Origin: Coenobita brevimanus
Taxonomy: Eukaryota > Arthropoda > Malacostraca > Decapoda > Coenobitidae
Direction of reading: 5' to 3'
NCBI GenBank assembly: GCA_032717465.1
Contig: CM064681.1
Location: forward strand, 16,617,022 to 16,681,021
Length of the DNA: 64,000 nt
In this document: positions 1 to 12,035 of the stretch, piece by piece
Position numbering within the stretch: position 1 is the first letter of the stretch
Layout: each line of letters starts with the position of its first letter
Made by a program: the position numbers and the translations under genes
The notes under the pieces: model-generated
Databases searched by the model: none
What the model was told of the DNA's origin: nothing
What the model saw: the letters and a program-made list of their open reading frames with translations, nothing else

Positions 1-292
1 GTCAAATTATTTCCGGCTGTTGCAATATTGCATCTTTTCACACACAAGTTGCGTTTCTCTTGTGCAGTTACGGACTATATTATCGTTTCAGTTTTTCTCC
101 CGGCAATTATGAAACTCACACAATTTCCAAAGAAGTTTGTTGGGCTTCAAAGGTGGCATTATTGTGTTTCAGAAGTCATTGTTCACTGTCTTCATTATTT
201 GTGGTACTAAAATATATCGATATTCATGTCCACAGTTGTACATTCTTTGTATACTTTTCATCCTGTTTCTGCCAAACACAGGAGTATCAATA

Positions 293-485
293 TTCATTCA
301 TTCATTCATTGCCAGACGCCATGTATCCCAAACGGAGTGGCCAAGGGCTTAGAGTTAATTGTTTTACAGGGAGGGGCACTAATCCTCCACCAACCCCACT
401 TGACACGTAGGGAGAACGTTATGCCAACAGCATCTGGTGTTCCCAGGCGGTCACCCATCCAAGTACTAACCAGACCCAACGTTAG
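293..485 (-). mobile_element. SINE with a 5S rRNA-derived head and an RTE-like tail
   Basis: Read on the minus strand, 485-421 matches the 3' half of a 5S rRNA gene, including the C-box-like part of its internal promoter (TTAGTACTTGGATGGGTGAC). The 5' half of the 5S is missing. The body then carries a GGAGG/CCTCC hairpin at 370-388, a short spacer, and the tail GGCCACTCC...GGCGTCTGGC followed by GAAT repeats. The tail matches the 3' end of the RTE elements in this window. SINEs with 5S heads (SINE3 class) are known in animals. The copy looks 5'-truncated and is not a functional 5S gene. An identical arrangement lies in copy B. Confidence 0.75.
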
Positions 486-2340
486 TATCAATATGTGGTC
501 CATTAATACTTACCGTACTATAATGCTTATTTTCTTCCTCTTGTGCTTGCCCTTCTCATTCTCTCCGACAAGGAGACTGTTTTCACCCCTGTTTGTTTGT
601 TTGTTTGTTAGCAGGATTCCTAAAAAACTAAAAGAGAGATTTGGACCAAATTGGTGGGTAGATGGCCCATGTCCCAGGGAACAATCGATTAACTTTGGAG
701 ACCGATCCGGATCGTATTACAGATTCTGGATCTGCAAAACATTTTTTGCGAAACCCTAATCAGTGATGAGAAAACCTAACCCATTATGAAGCGTGGTTTG
801 GAAATTACGTTGCCCTTGTCGGAGAGATGCGCTCCACTGAGTGCCCCTCTAGTTTATCCTGTTTCTAAATCTAACCCACCCTCACGCACAGTACTGGCAA
901 GATGATGATGATCAAGAGGAGGAGGAGGAGGAGGAGGAGGAGGAAGTTAAATATAATGATTATCTTTACCAATAATCAAGGAATTACATTTTTTTTTTTT
1001 TTTTTTAGTTTCCGTTGTATCTGCTGTTTTCACAATGGCTGGGTGTTGAATGGATTTATAGACAAGAGGTAATTTACTTTAATCGTCCCTACCTCATCAG
1101 ACCATAACCTTGTTGGTTATGGACATTCGTAACACTTCTTTCTTAGTCATTTATTTTTCATATTACTCCTTAGCCTCGCCAGCACGATTATTTCATCACA
1201 GTTTTGTCGTTTTCGGTTGATTATACTTACTTTAGGAGCAATACTTTGAACAGGAAGGGTTAGATTTAGACATCACCAACCCCTTCAAAACAAAATAGAT
1301 GTTCGTCAGCACCTTCAGTTATTGGCCAGTCTCATGTTGCTCAATACGTCATCAACAGCTGCATATCAGGTAAGGCTCTTACCTGAGGCTGCAATAATTA
1401 ATCCCTTCTCTACCAGGGGAGGCTACGGCAGACGACTTTATTCAGTTTACAAGCGCCTTTCATGCTAAAAGCGTTACTGGCGATTAGCATCGTATTCCAT
1501 ATCGTGTTCCGTATGAGTATACATCATTATGTAGTTAATAAACCATAGAGGGTTCAAGCTGGTGCCTCATCAAAATAAACACAGTTCTCAGCATGTGGAT
1601 GGAATGCATTCACTCTAACAAACACAGAGAAATATCACAAGTAGAAACAATTCACATGTACTAAAAGTATTAGTATCTCTTTCCAGTCCCTTTTGCCCTC
1701 TGATAAAAAATTGTTGCCCCGAATAGATAATTTGTCAGTTTAAAATAACTTTTAGCAATCTGAATGGGCACCAGTGAACCCTAATCATTCCCATGACGTA
1801 GTCTACTATTTAGAGTGTATTCCTGCTTCCTCCATATAATTTTGTTAAGCTTTGGAGAGATATTTTTAGTACCAGGGTTACAAACAGTCTCCACTAAACC
1901 CATCACAACGTGATTTCTATCCCTAAGCTGAATATAATCGTCTGAAGGTATTAAAATAGAATTCAAACTCCGGCTGACGGAATTAAACATACCTAAAATT
2001 TTCATTTAGTAACGACTCGAGTTGTTCATGTGCAATGTCACATTATTTTCAATTTCATTTAGCAAGTCAGTTTAGAGATTTCCATTCAAACTGCTAAATG
2101 TTGTTTTGATCTGAGTACCTGTTTATTTGGGTCGACGTATAGTTTATATGCTCATGTACTTCTCTTTTATTTCACCGCTCGCTCTAAAAATAGCCAGTAA
2201 AAAAAAATCAAGAAATTAGTTAGCATTAAAAACAACGCAGGAAATACACGCACAGACGGACAGACACACAGAGAAAGTAGAAACTGCGTGGTCCACTCTG
2301 CTAAACAACAACAAAGAGTGAGTTTGATCAGACCCGACCA
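486..2340. other. Unassigned A/T-rich sequence
   Basis: No reading frame with recognisable protein similarity, no RNA gene and no terminal repeats seen. Contains a GAG-rich microsatellite near 913-942 and a T run near 990-1007. The stretch near 640-740 (GGACCAAATTGG..., GGATCCGGATC-like) resembles the dispersed repeat family at 56.2-57.3 kb. The whole stretch is repeated in copy B. Confidence 0.6.
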
Positions 2341-2820
2341 TCCACAACAAGAAGTGGATGAGTGGAGCTGAGGGTAGGGCAGTGGAGCAGGGAAAGGGAT
2401 GAGGGGAGGGAGAGGGAGAGTTGTGGAAATTTACGGGGGTGGTGGGTAGGGGGAGAGAGAGGGGGGGGCAATGGGGGTATGAAGTGAAGGGACGAAATCT
2501 GAGTTGGAGAATACTGGGAGAGAGGGAGGATGAAGGCGAAGGAAAAAAGGGAGGGCGGAGGGAAGGGGAGCGAATGGGGAGAGAGGGGAGGGGAAGTGAA
2601 ATGGGACGTACAGTATGCATAGTCTGGGGGGAAGAAGGGAAGGTAATGGGAGGGGAAGATGGAATGGAACTGAGAGGAGGGGTAGGGAACCGTTGGCGTA
2701 GAAAGAAATAGACGAGTAGCAGGGAGAGGGAAGGAAGAAAAGAGCCAGGAGGGGAAGAGGAAGAGCAGAAGCAGAGGAAAAAAGAAAAGGAAAGTTTCAA
2801 GGAAGTTCGAAAAGGGTAGA
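2341..2820. repeat. Polypurine (G/A) low-complexity tract
   Basis: The plus strand is almost entirely G and A (GGGAGAGAGG, GAGGGGAGGG type words) with few pyrimidines for nearly 500 bases, directly downstream of the polyA side of the CR1-like element. The reverse strand opens long Ser/Pro/Leu-rich frames that are composition artefacts. No fixed repeat unit is evident. Confidence 0.8.
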
Positions 2821-5275
2821 GATTTTTTTTTTATGTGAGGAAGAAGGAACCAAAGGCCACGAGCCTGCAATAACTGTTCACTCCTACAGAGAAACAAAAT
2901 ACAAGAGAGCCAAATTCAAGATTTGATCATTTCGAGATGCCTGGACACACTGCGTTTGATTGACTGGAGATCATAGGAAGCAGGAAATACAGACAGAGGG
3001 AGACAGTTCCAGAACTGACCTGTTGCATAAATGAAGGACTGGGAGTAACGGTTAACTCTTGCATTAGAGGGTTGGACAGAAAAGGGATGAGAGTTTGCTG
3101 CTAGACGGCGTAGAGGTGGAGGAATACATGCAGACAGTTCAGAGGAGCAGTGACTGTTAAAGTAGCGATAGAAAAGAGACAGAGGTTGAAGGGAGTCATT
3201 AAGAGAAGGAGAGTTAATGATTAGAAAAGCCTTTGACTCCACCCTATTGAAAAGAGCTGTATGTGGGGAACTTCCCCACACATGAGAGTTGTACTCCATA
3301 CAGGGGAGGAAAAAACCCGTGTACAGAGTCAACAATTGTGCAGGGGTAAAGAAGAAACGGAGTCGGCTTAGCACACCTGATCTCTTAGAAGCAGATTTTA
3401 CAAGAGATGTAATATGATCCTTCCAAGACAAGTCCCGAGTAAATGAAACCCCAAGCATGTTCAAGGATGATGCAGGATTAAGCTGAATATTATTAAACAT
3501 TAGTGGGGACACATGTGGAAGATTTTGTCGGGTTGATAGGTGTAAGAACTGAGTCTTTCATGCATTAAAAACAACAAGATTATTTTTACCCCAGTTAGAG
3601 ATACGAGCCAAGTCAGACATTAGGTGTGCCATAGCCTCATCCCTTGTTTGTTGAAGTAACTGCTGAGATGGACGTTGCGGGAACCGAATGGAAGGGTGAA
3701 GGACGAGTCATCAGCGTATTAGTGGATAGGGTTAGATGTACAGTTTAGAAGGTCATTGATGAATAAAAGGAAGAGAGTTGGTGATAGGACAGAGCCCTGA
3801 GGATCACCACTGTTGATAGATCTAGAAGAACGATGGCCGTCTACAGCAACGACTATAGAACGACCAGAAAGGAAGCTAGAGATGACGGCACAGATAGAAG
3901 GATAGAAACCTTAAGAGGGCAGTTTGGAAATTAAAGATTTATGCCAGACTCGATCGAAAGCCTTTCAGATCTCAAATGCAATAGCAAAGCTTTCGCCAAA
4001 GTCCCGAAAAGAGGATGACCAGAGTCTGAAAAGTAGGTGAGAAAATCGCCAGTGGAGCGTCCCTGACGGAACCCATACTGACGATCAGAAAGAAGGTTGT
4101 GATAGGAAAGACGCTTTAAAATTTTTCTATTAAGAATTGACTCGAAAACTTATGAGATACAGGATGTTAAAGCAATTGGACGATAGTTAGAGGGTTGGTA
4201 ATGGTCACCTTCTTTGGGACTGGCTGAATGAGAGCAAACTTCCAGCAAGAAGGAAAGGTACAGATTGATAGACAAAGGCGAAAGGGTTTGCCTAGGCAGG
4301 GTATAAGCACAGAAGCACAGTTCTTGAGAACAACAGGAGGGACTCCATCAGGCCCATATGCCTTGTCAGTATTGAGGCCTGTAATGGCAGAAAATACATC
4401 AACTGAAGAAATTTTAATGTCAGCCATGAGGAAGTCAGAGGGGGGAAGTGATAGAGGAACAGCACCAGAATCGTCTAAGGTGGAATTGGAGGAGAAAGTC
4501 TGAGCGAAGAGATCTGCTTTATCAGTAGAATAAATAGCTACAGAGTAATCAGAATAGAAAAGAGGAGGGAAGGATCATGAGGTAAAGTTGTTAGAAAGGT
4601 TTTTGGCAAGGTGCCAGAAGGAACGGGAAGAATTCGAGTTGGAGAGCTGATAGCATTTAGTACGGATGAAATCATTTTTAGCAGAGCGAAGAACAGACGT
4701 ATCACGATTCCGGGCAGAAACGTAAAAAAAAAATGTGATTCAGGGGTGGGTTGGCTCCGATACCTTTTATAGGTCCTCTCCTTGTTGCGAACAGCATTAG
4801 AACAAGCGTGATTAAACCAAGGGTTTCGTGCATTAGTCAAAAGATATGAGAAAGGAATGTATGCTTCCATGCCCGAGAGAATAACCTCCGTAATGCGCAA
4901 GGCACACTCAGATGGCTCCCGGCCTTGGAAGCAATAATCATTCCAGGGAAAATCAAAGAAGTACTGCCTGAGGGCCTCCCAGTCCACAGCTCCAAAGTGC
5001 CACAGACGACGTTTCTCTGGAGGGTCCAAAGGCCGTACCGGAGCGACAAGACAGGTTAAGGTGATAAGGTTGTGATCGGAGGAACCCAACGGAGAGAAAA
5101 GATTAACAGTGTAACCAGAAGGATTAGTTGTAAGGAAGAGGTCAAATATGTTGAAGTTCTCTCCAAGGCGGTCAGGGATACGGGTACGGTGCTGTACAAT
5201 CTGCTCTAGGTCATTGAGGATAGAAAAGGTGTAGGCTTGTACACCAGGTGGATCAGTGAAAGGAGAGGAGATGGC
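2821..5275 (-). mobile_element. CR1/Jockey-group non-LTR retrotransposon, 5'-truncated, copy A
   Basis: On the minus strand the T run at 2821-2832 is the 3' poly(A) tail. Going upstream are a C-terminal domain (ending SVSRHLEMIKS), a reverse transcriptase with SDRQYGFRQGRST, FDRVWHKSLIS, SGVPQGS-like and YADDS-type motifs, then the linker and the end of an AP-like endonuclease ([11 protein letters not shown] near 5070). Homology with the plus-strand copy at 48954-51707 stops near 5270, so the 5' end is truncated inside the endonuclease. Numerous frameshifts and stops mean it is dead. The RT motifs place it among CR1/Jockey-type elements; I cannot fix the clade by eye. Confidence 0.85.
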
Positions 5276-6590
5276 AAAGAAAGGGTGTAGTCAGTTGGGG
5301 AAGGGCTGGAACGGGGAAAATAAAGGGTAAAAACACCAGAGGAAGAAGAGAGAGTGGCAGGGATGGATGAGGAAGCGAAGGAAAGGAGTGGAGAGGGAAG
5401 GAGGAAAGTAGCAAGGAAGGAGGAAGGGATAAGCATAACAAAAGAAGGGAAGAGTGAAATGGAGGGGAAGGGAAGGGAGGAAGGACGAGGAGAAAGGAAA
5501 GGAATATGAAGGAAAGTTCATGAATAGCTGAGAAAGACGTTACAAGGGATGCAGAAGGGAAGAAACAGCAGAGAAGGAAAAGAATGAGGATGAGAGTATC
5601 TACTAAAAGGTTAATACGGAGAAAAGAGAGTGGTAGGGAGTGAGAAGGAAGAACAGAAAAGTTAGGCAATGGAAGAAGAATGGGAAAGTGGTAGGGGGAG
5701 AAGAAGGAAAGAGTGTCATGGAGGAAAGGGGAGAAGGGTAGAGGACTAGAAGGAATGACATAGGAAGAGGAAGAGAAGGGAAGGCTGGCAAGAAAGAGAA
5801 ACAGAATGGCTGGATTGGAGGAAGAAGCATGCGAAGGGAAAAGTGATAGGGAAAGGATAAGGGGAGAGTTTCATGGAGGAGGAGATTTGGAGGGAGGAAC
5901 AGAAGGGATGACAAAGGAAGAGGAGAAGGAGAGAGTGTCAGAAAGGAAAAAAGGGAGAGTATTATGAAAGGGAGAGGGGGAGGGGAAGAGGAAACAGTGT
6001 AGCAGCAGCATGCAAGCACGGCCTGCCCCAGTAATGACTGACTCTTACCTAACCCCGGGAAACGAATTACCTTGCCACAATGAAGGTTGGATTGGGGTCG
6101 CTAGCTGTGGGGGAGAGGTAGGGCAAGAAGATGGAAAGGAAAGAGAGTGGAGATGGAGAGATGGAGATGATGGAAGGGAGAGAGGGAGGAGTTTCAGATA
6201 GTGAAAAAGAGAGAGTGGAGGTTGAGGTGGAAGGGAGAGAGGATGGAGATTGAAGTGGATGGGAAAGAGGGTGGAGATGGTGGTGGTGAAAAGGGAGAGA
6301 GTGGAGGCAGATGTGGAACAGAGAGAAAATGGATGTGGAGACGGAGGGGAGAGGCTGGAGTTTGAGGTGGTTAGGGTAGAAGGTAGATGTTGGGATCGAG
6401 AGGAATGAGCTTGCAGGCTGGGTGGTAGGGAGAGAAGGTGGAGAAGGTTGGAGGTGAAGGGGAAAGAAGAAGAAAAGTTGGAAGGAAAAGAAAGTTTAAG
6501 CGGAACTGGAATTGTATTTAGAAAGAGAATGTCGTGAAGTGGGAACGAGACGGCAAAAGCACGTTCAGCCTTCATATGTATCTAGAATTT
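5276..6590. repeat. Polypurine-rich degenerate repeat region
   Basis: GGAAGG/GAGGAA-rich plus strand with occasional interruptions. From about 6090 to 6470 a loose unit around GTGGAGATGGAGGTGG recurs. Long reverse-strand frames rich in Ser, Pro, Leu and Phe are composition effects. No gene seen. Confidence 0.7.
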
Positions 6591-6593
6591 TTA

Positions 6594-6727
6594 ATCATCA
6601 TCATCATCGTCATCCTCATCATCATCATCGTCATTCTCATCATCATCATCATCATAACACTTGCTCTCATTATTACAAAAGGACCAAACAAGACCCGGAA
6701 CAAAAAAAAAAAAAAAAAAAAAAAAAA
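6594..6727. repeat. ATC microsatellite and A run
   Basis: ATC/CAT trinucleotides at about 6594-6657 with a few GTC interruptions, followed by a run of A at about 6701-6727. Confidence 0.9.
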
Positions 6728-7308
6728 GGCAAACTGAACCATTGAACAATATATCATCACCGTCAGCATCATCTTAACCGTACTTCCCTCTGTTATCACT
6801 GAAGTGGTTTTGATCCAGTGGCGGAAAAGAGGCATACACAGAGGGTCGATGACTACTATCTGAGTTTCCAGCAAAAATGACCATTCCATTTACTCCTTAT
6901 TCAATTCCTCGGAATTCTCGCCTCCAATCCAGTGGCAAAGCCATAAAATTTCATGTTAGGTAACCTCTCCACTCCGAGAACATCTAATTAGGTTTGTTTT
7001 TGTTATACCCATTTTTTCCTGAGAGACAGAGAGAGAGAGATTTCGAACTGCATGACTGCAGGGGTAGTATAGAACCCTTGGTTATCCTGTCAGGTACGAA
7101 AGGTCTTTCTTAAAATTAAAAATAATGAGCAGGAGGCAATAAGCGTATACTAATATGCCATCGTCGTAAAGAAGTTGATACAGTAATGCTGACATTTTCT
7201 GCTGACAGAGATACGTAAGGATGATTTCAGAAATATGCACTGTTATCGTGTTTGCACATAAAGATATAAAGTACATGCATGTGTATGACTGCATATAATT
7301 GCACAAGG
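6728..7308. other. No recognisable feature
   Basis: Unique-looking A/T-rich sequence. I see no gene, RNA or terminal repeat in it. Confidence 0.5.
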
Positions 7309-7396
<88 letters not shown>

Positions 7397-7408
7397 GTAT
7401 GCATGTAC

Positions 7409-7480
<72 letters not shown>
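7309..7480. repeat. Compound microsatellite TA-TATG-TG
   Basis: (TA)n at 7311-7383, a short TATG/GTAT section to about 7405, then (TG)n to about 7479. The frames through it (Ile-Tyr or Cys-Val repeats) are artefacts. Confidence 0.95.
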
Positions 7481-7481
<1 letters not shown>

Positions 7482-7880
7482 AGCATTTATTCTAAAAATA
7501 CATAAACTTTACATGCATTTTTATTGGTGTGTATAAATGCACAGTTATGTATACCTATTCTCTTATGTAAACTTCATGCACATACCATATACGCAGTGTC
7601 TAAAACGTTAGCACTTGTGTGTCACATATTAATTCTTTTTTTTTTTTTTTTTTTTTACTCCACGCACGTGCTGAGACACAAAACAATTTATTCCAAGCCA
7701 GTGACCTTTACTTAGCAAAATTGTTCGTCTTGTTCATTCTGTGGCGCATTTATCTTCTCCTAGACACGCTCCTATCAGTAGCCATGGTCACCTTGTGGAT
7801 TTTATTTGTCATCCCGACTACAATGTACTGTGGCCTGATGCAATAAAGTTCCCAATGTGAACCTTGAGCCCGGTGAACGG
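7481..7880. other. No recognisable feature apart from a T run
   Basis: A T run sits near 7635-7656. The rest is unique-looking with no supported gene. Confidence 0.5.
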
Positions 7881-8245
7881 CGAATGAACAGGCAGGCAGG
7901 CATACAGGCAGACAGGCAGGCAGAGAAGTAGGTGGGTAGATAAATAGGCAGACAGGCAGGCAGAGAAGCAGATGGGTAGATACAGGCAGACAGGCAGGCA
8001 GAGAAGCAGATGGACAGACAAACAGGAAGACAGGCAGGCGGGCAAGCAGTTGGACGGACGGTCAGAGACAGGCTGACAGGCAGACAAATGGGCAGACAGG
8101 CAACACGGCAGGCAAGAGGACAGGAGGCAGACAGACAGACAGACAAACAGGCAGAGAGGCCGACAGAAAAGCAGGCAAGGAGACAGGCAACCAGACGGGC
8201 AAGTAAGCCAGCAGGAAGGTAGGGCGGTAAAACAGACAGACGGGC
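7881..8245. repeat. Degenerate tetranucleotide array CAGG/CAGA
   Basis: About 360 bases built from GCAG, GCAGA and CAGG words (GGCAGACAGGCAGGCAGAGA and variants). A longer unit of roughly 60 bases containing AGAAGCAGATGGGTAGAT seems to recur at 7922, 7966 and 7995. Frames in it are Cys/Leu/Ser-rich artefacts. Confidence 0.85.
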
Positions 8246-8517
8246 AGGGAAAGTGTTGACACAGATACCACCAAGCAATTCGTGTGTCTGTGGGTCGTAT
8301 TCTCGTCGACTGAGGAGGCTCCCTAACACCTCTTTCTTGGCGATTTATTTCACATGGTGCACCTTGTTTTTGTTTTCAGCAGTTTTAACATTTTAAAATC
8401 GACAATCCGAATATGAATAAAATCAAGATAATATTGTGGGCACATATGCATGAATAAATTGATAAAGAAAAGAAGGAACTGAAGAATCTCCAAAGCTCAT
8501 TTCACATTGCCAAATCA

Positions 8518-8526
8518 CCCCCCCCC

Positions 8527-8600
<74 letters not shown>
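8518..8600. repeat. CT microsatellite
   Basis: (CT)n of about 70 bases preceded by a short C run. Downstream to about 8850 is C/A-rich with a loose CCTCACACTGCCACA motif recurring. Confidence 0.95.
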
Positions 8601-9088
8601 TATCACTTCTATATTTCACACTGCCTCACCACAGACACACCAGACTCCCACACCTGACACTGTCTTACCTCACACTGCCACATTTCACACTCCCACACCT
8701 TGCACACACCTCAGACGTCTACATTACACACCAACATACCACACACACTATCCCACCACACAGTACCTCATTTCCCACTGACACACACATCAGTCTTCAC
8801 GCTACGGTACCCACTCACTGCCACGCCTCTCAACCACACCTCACACTGTAATTGTTGTCAATAGTTTTCCTATTCCTTTTTCTGACTCCTGCACACCCCA
8901 TTTACAGTCTTGAGAATAGAGTTAAAATGATGATGGTGATGATGAGGAGGAGGAGGAAGATAAATTTTCCTCTTAGTGTTTCTGCTTCCTTACACAAACT
9001 GATTGTCTAACGTTTGAAAGGATTAATAAATTAATAAACAAATAAATAGATAAATACGAGTAAACAAACATTAGCTTGTTCTGATTTC

Positions 9089-9140
<52 letters not shown>

Positions 9141-9405
9141 CCCTTTGACGTAAAATCACACCAATATTATTCAGTTAGGGAGAGTTTTGGAGTTGAATAA
9201 AGATTTAGTGGTGCTTGTGAGGATCTTGCTAGCGCCTTGGCACATATAGAATCCTTGTAAATTCCCAGCAAGAATAGAAAATCCGAGACAAAGCTTGACC
9301 CTTCGTGCCTTAGCATTCTTAAAGCTTGATTGATTTTTTTCCTACGTTCCGATGGGGAATATTAAAGGTTTTAGAAGTGTGGATTGTTTTCTGCAGCTGT
9401 AGGCA

Positions 9406-9448
<43 letters not shown>

Positions 9449-9560
9449 TTACCAGACACGTTCATCCACATAAAAACAGCCGCCAAACACATTCACTAAT
9501 GCAAAGCCATCCACTAAACACATTCGCCCCCACAGACAGCACCGCCCACTCTACCCCCAT

Positions 9561-9593
<33 letters not shown>
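9089..9593. repeat. Three CA microsatellites
   Basis: (CA)n at about 9090-9139, 9409-9448 and 9561-9592, separated by unique-looking sequence and a short CATTC-ACCACA degenerate section. No gene seen between 8850 and 9713. Confidence 0.9.
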
Positions 9594-9594
<1 letters not shown>

Positions 9595-9713
9595 CACATT
9601 ATCATAATTACCTGAAGAACGTTCAACTCGGGCATAATTTTAGCATGTGCGTATAATTTCTTGCAAGATTAACCCCCGTGAACTGCAGAGCGGTAAGGAA
9701 GGGCAGGAAGAAT

Positions 9714-10028
9714 GGATATTGCGGATAAATGGATGCTGTAAGTAGAAGGGATATTGTGGATAGAAGGGGCGTTGTGGATAGAAGAAATGTCATGGATATA
9801 ATTGTAGGGATGTCATGGATAAAAGGAATGTTGTTGATGTGGATAGAGAAGATGTTTTGGGTTGAAGGAATGCTGTGAATAGAAGGGATGTTGTGAAATG
9901 AGAGGATGTAGTGAATAGAATGATTGTTGTGGGAAGAATGGTGGGGATGTTGTAAATAGATGGGGTGGATAAAGAGATGTTGATGATAGAAAGGATGTTG
10001 TGGATAGATCCGTTGTCATGGATGTAAG
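9714..10028. repeat. Degenerate minisatellite, unit about 20 bp
   Basis: Diverged tandem copies of a unit close to GGGATGTTGTGGATAGAAG, about fifteen in 315 bases with variable length. The reverse-strand frames rich in Ser, Thr and Phe come from this repeat. Confidence 0.8.
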
Positions 10029-10219
10029 GGATAAACAGCAATTGCGTCACCAGATCAACTTGGGGATATTTCTTGCCCACACTGCATTCCTGTGCTCTCG
10101 TGAGGGACTCTTGCATTGCACCATCAACTTTATTTCGCCTGATAACTGGCTATTGTCTCAGTGTCTGGGTCGTAAGAAGCGTGCGGGACGTGTGGAGAAG
10201 GTTGTAGCGTATGTAGAAA

Positions 10220-10272
<53 letters not shown>
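10220..10272. repeat. GT microsatellite
   Basis: Uninterrupted (GT)n of about 50 bases. The flanking 10029-10700 shows no supported gene. Confidence 0.95.
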
Positions 10273-10273
<1 letters not shown>

Positions 10274-10707
10274 AAGGCATGAATATATGCTTATCATAGT
10301 TGTGATTGGTGTTGTTGCTCTTTTTGTTACATAGTTCTAAGAGCCTTAACAACGGACGGTTTTACGGTACTTTCATACATGTCGTAACAACGCCAGTCCC
10401 AAACATTTATTCTGATGCAAAACAAACCAGTCAGTGTCTCAGTCTTCATTTCCTAGCAACAGTTACCAACAGCTGAAAGGAATACGACAGGAAAACCCAC
10501 ACCTGAGAATGAGCGGGTATTAGGACAGGTAGGAACAAATAGCTGCAACTGTGAGGCCGACCTTAACTGCCAGACCTGAGGCACGGAGACAGCAACCCAC
10601 TCCGCCAGGATGGACCACAAAACCACCAACACAGGCTAGAGATGCTGGGTTGTTGTCTGTTGTGTGTATGGTGGACTGTGACATCATGCGTTTGTGGTGT
10701 ATTTGTA

Positions 10708-11002
<295 letters not shown>

Positions 11003-11815
11003 TGCACAGTGTGCACATGTCCGCTTTATCCCTTCATCCACCCTTATCTGTAGCCTACCTGTCCATCAACCCATACACATTTTTCTCCATCCATCCATCC
11101 ATCCATCAATCCACTTTCCCTGTCACCCACTTAAACCACATCCTTTACCACATTCGTTGCCACAGAGGGTGGCTAGGTGGATAGAAGGTGGAAGGAAAGA
11201 AAGGAGGATGGATGGACGGGTGAAAGGAAGGAAGAGACGATGGATGGATGCGTGGAAGGAAGGAAGGAAGGGAGGATGGATGGACAAGTGGAAGGAAGGA
11301 AGGAAGGAAGGGAGGATGGATGGACAAGTGGATGGGAGGAAGGGAGGATGGATGGACAGGTGGAAGGAAGGAAGGGAGGATGGATGGACAGGTGGAAGGA
11401 AGGAAGGTAGGATGGATGGACAGGTGGAAGGAAGGAAGGGAGGATGGATGGACAGGTGGAAGGAAGGAAGGGAAGATGGATGGACAGGTGGAAGGAAGGA
11501 AGGGAGGATGGATGGACAGGTGGAAGGAAGGGAGGATGGATGGACAGGTGGAAGGAAGGAAGGGAGGATGGATGGACAGGTGGAAGGAAGGAAGGGAGGA
11601 TGAATGGACAGGTGGAAGGAAGGAAGGGAGGATGGATGGACAGGTGGAAGGAAGGAAGGAAGGGAGGATGGATGGACGGGTGGAAGGAAGGAAGGGAGGA
11701 TGGATGGACAGGTGGAAGGAAGGAAGGGAGGATGGATGGATGGACGGGTGGAAGGAAGGAAGGGAGGATGGATGGACGGGTGGATGGAAGGGAGGATGGA
11801 TGGACAGGTGGAAGG

Positions 11816-11985
11816 AAATGGGAGAAATGGCGTTCCTCCTAGCTAGACCATGTATTGGATCATATAGCCCCGCTAGGTTACAGAAGCGCGCTACCACTCC
11901 CGACACGGCAGTCCCAGGCGAGGCTCGAACTCGCAATCCCCCAATTACGAGGTTGATGCTCTACCACTGAGCCACCGTGCCCCCA
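11816..11985 (-). mobile_element. tRNA-derived SINE
   Basis: The minus strand starts GGGGCACGGTGGCTCAGTGG: an A-box-like TGGCTCAGTGGTAGAGC (11958-11974) and a B-box-like GAGTTCGAGCC (11922-11932) at tRNA spacing, with a possible CGT anticodon between. The anticodon stem is poorly paired, and extra bases separate the T arm from a CCGTGTC acceptor-like strand, so it is not a working tRNA. The 3' body runs to about 11816. ACAGGTGGAAGGAA flanks both ends and may be a target-site duplication, but this is ambiguous inside the minisatellite. Confidence 0.75.
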
Positions 11986-12035
11986 CAGGTGGAAGGAAGG
12001 AAGGGAGGATGGATGGACAGATGGAAGGAAGGAAG

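Larger units (their letters stand above)
1..5057. repeat. Duplicated block, copy A
   Basis: This block matches 57481-62573 base for base apart from scattered substitutions and small indels. About five substitutions fall in the first 420 bases, and a 27-base stretch near 3178 is missing here but present in the other copy. It contains the 5S-headed SINE, about 1.8 kb of unassigned sequence, the polypurine tract and most of a CR1-like element. The left limit is not visible because the match is already present at base 1. The right limit is set by an assembly gap in the partner copy, so the true block may be longer on both sides. Confidence 0.95.

Noticed and set aside
421..485. Functional 5S rRNA gene
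   Set aside because: Only the 3' half is present, and it is joined to a SINE tail.
226..759. 177-codon plus-strand frame repeated at 57706
   Set aside because: Runs across the SINE in antisense and shows no protein motif; conservation between copies is from the block duplication.
7881..8245. CRISPR-like or zinc-finger-like repeat
   Set aside because: It is a tetranucleotide array without spacers; the Cys-rich translation lacks histidines or fixed spacing.
11145..11936. 263-codon minus-strand frame and several plus-strand frames
   Set aside because: Produced by the 32-bp minisatellite; repetitive HPSSLPSFHLSI-type words only.
11910..11985. Functional tRNA-Thr(CGT) gene
   Set aside because: A and B boxes are present but the anticodon stem is mispaired and extra bases lie before the acceptor strand; a SINE body follows.
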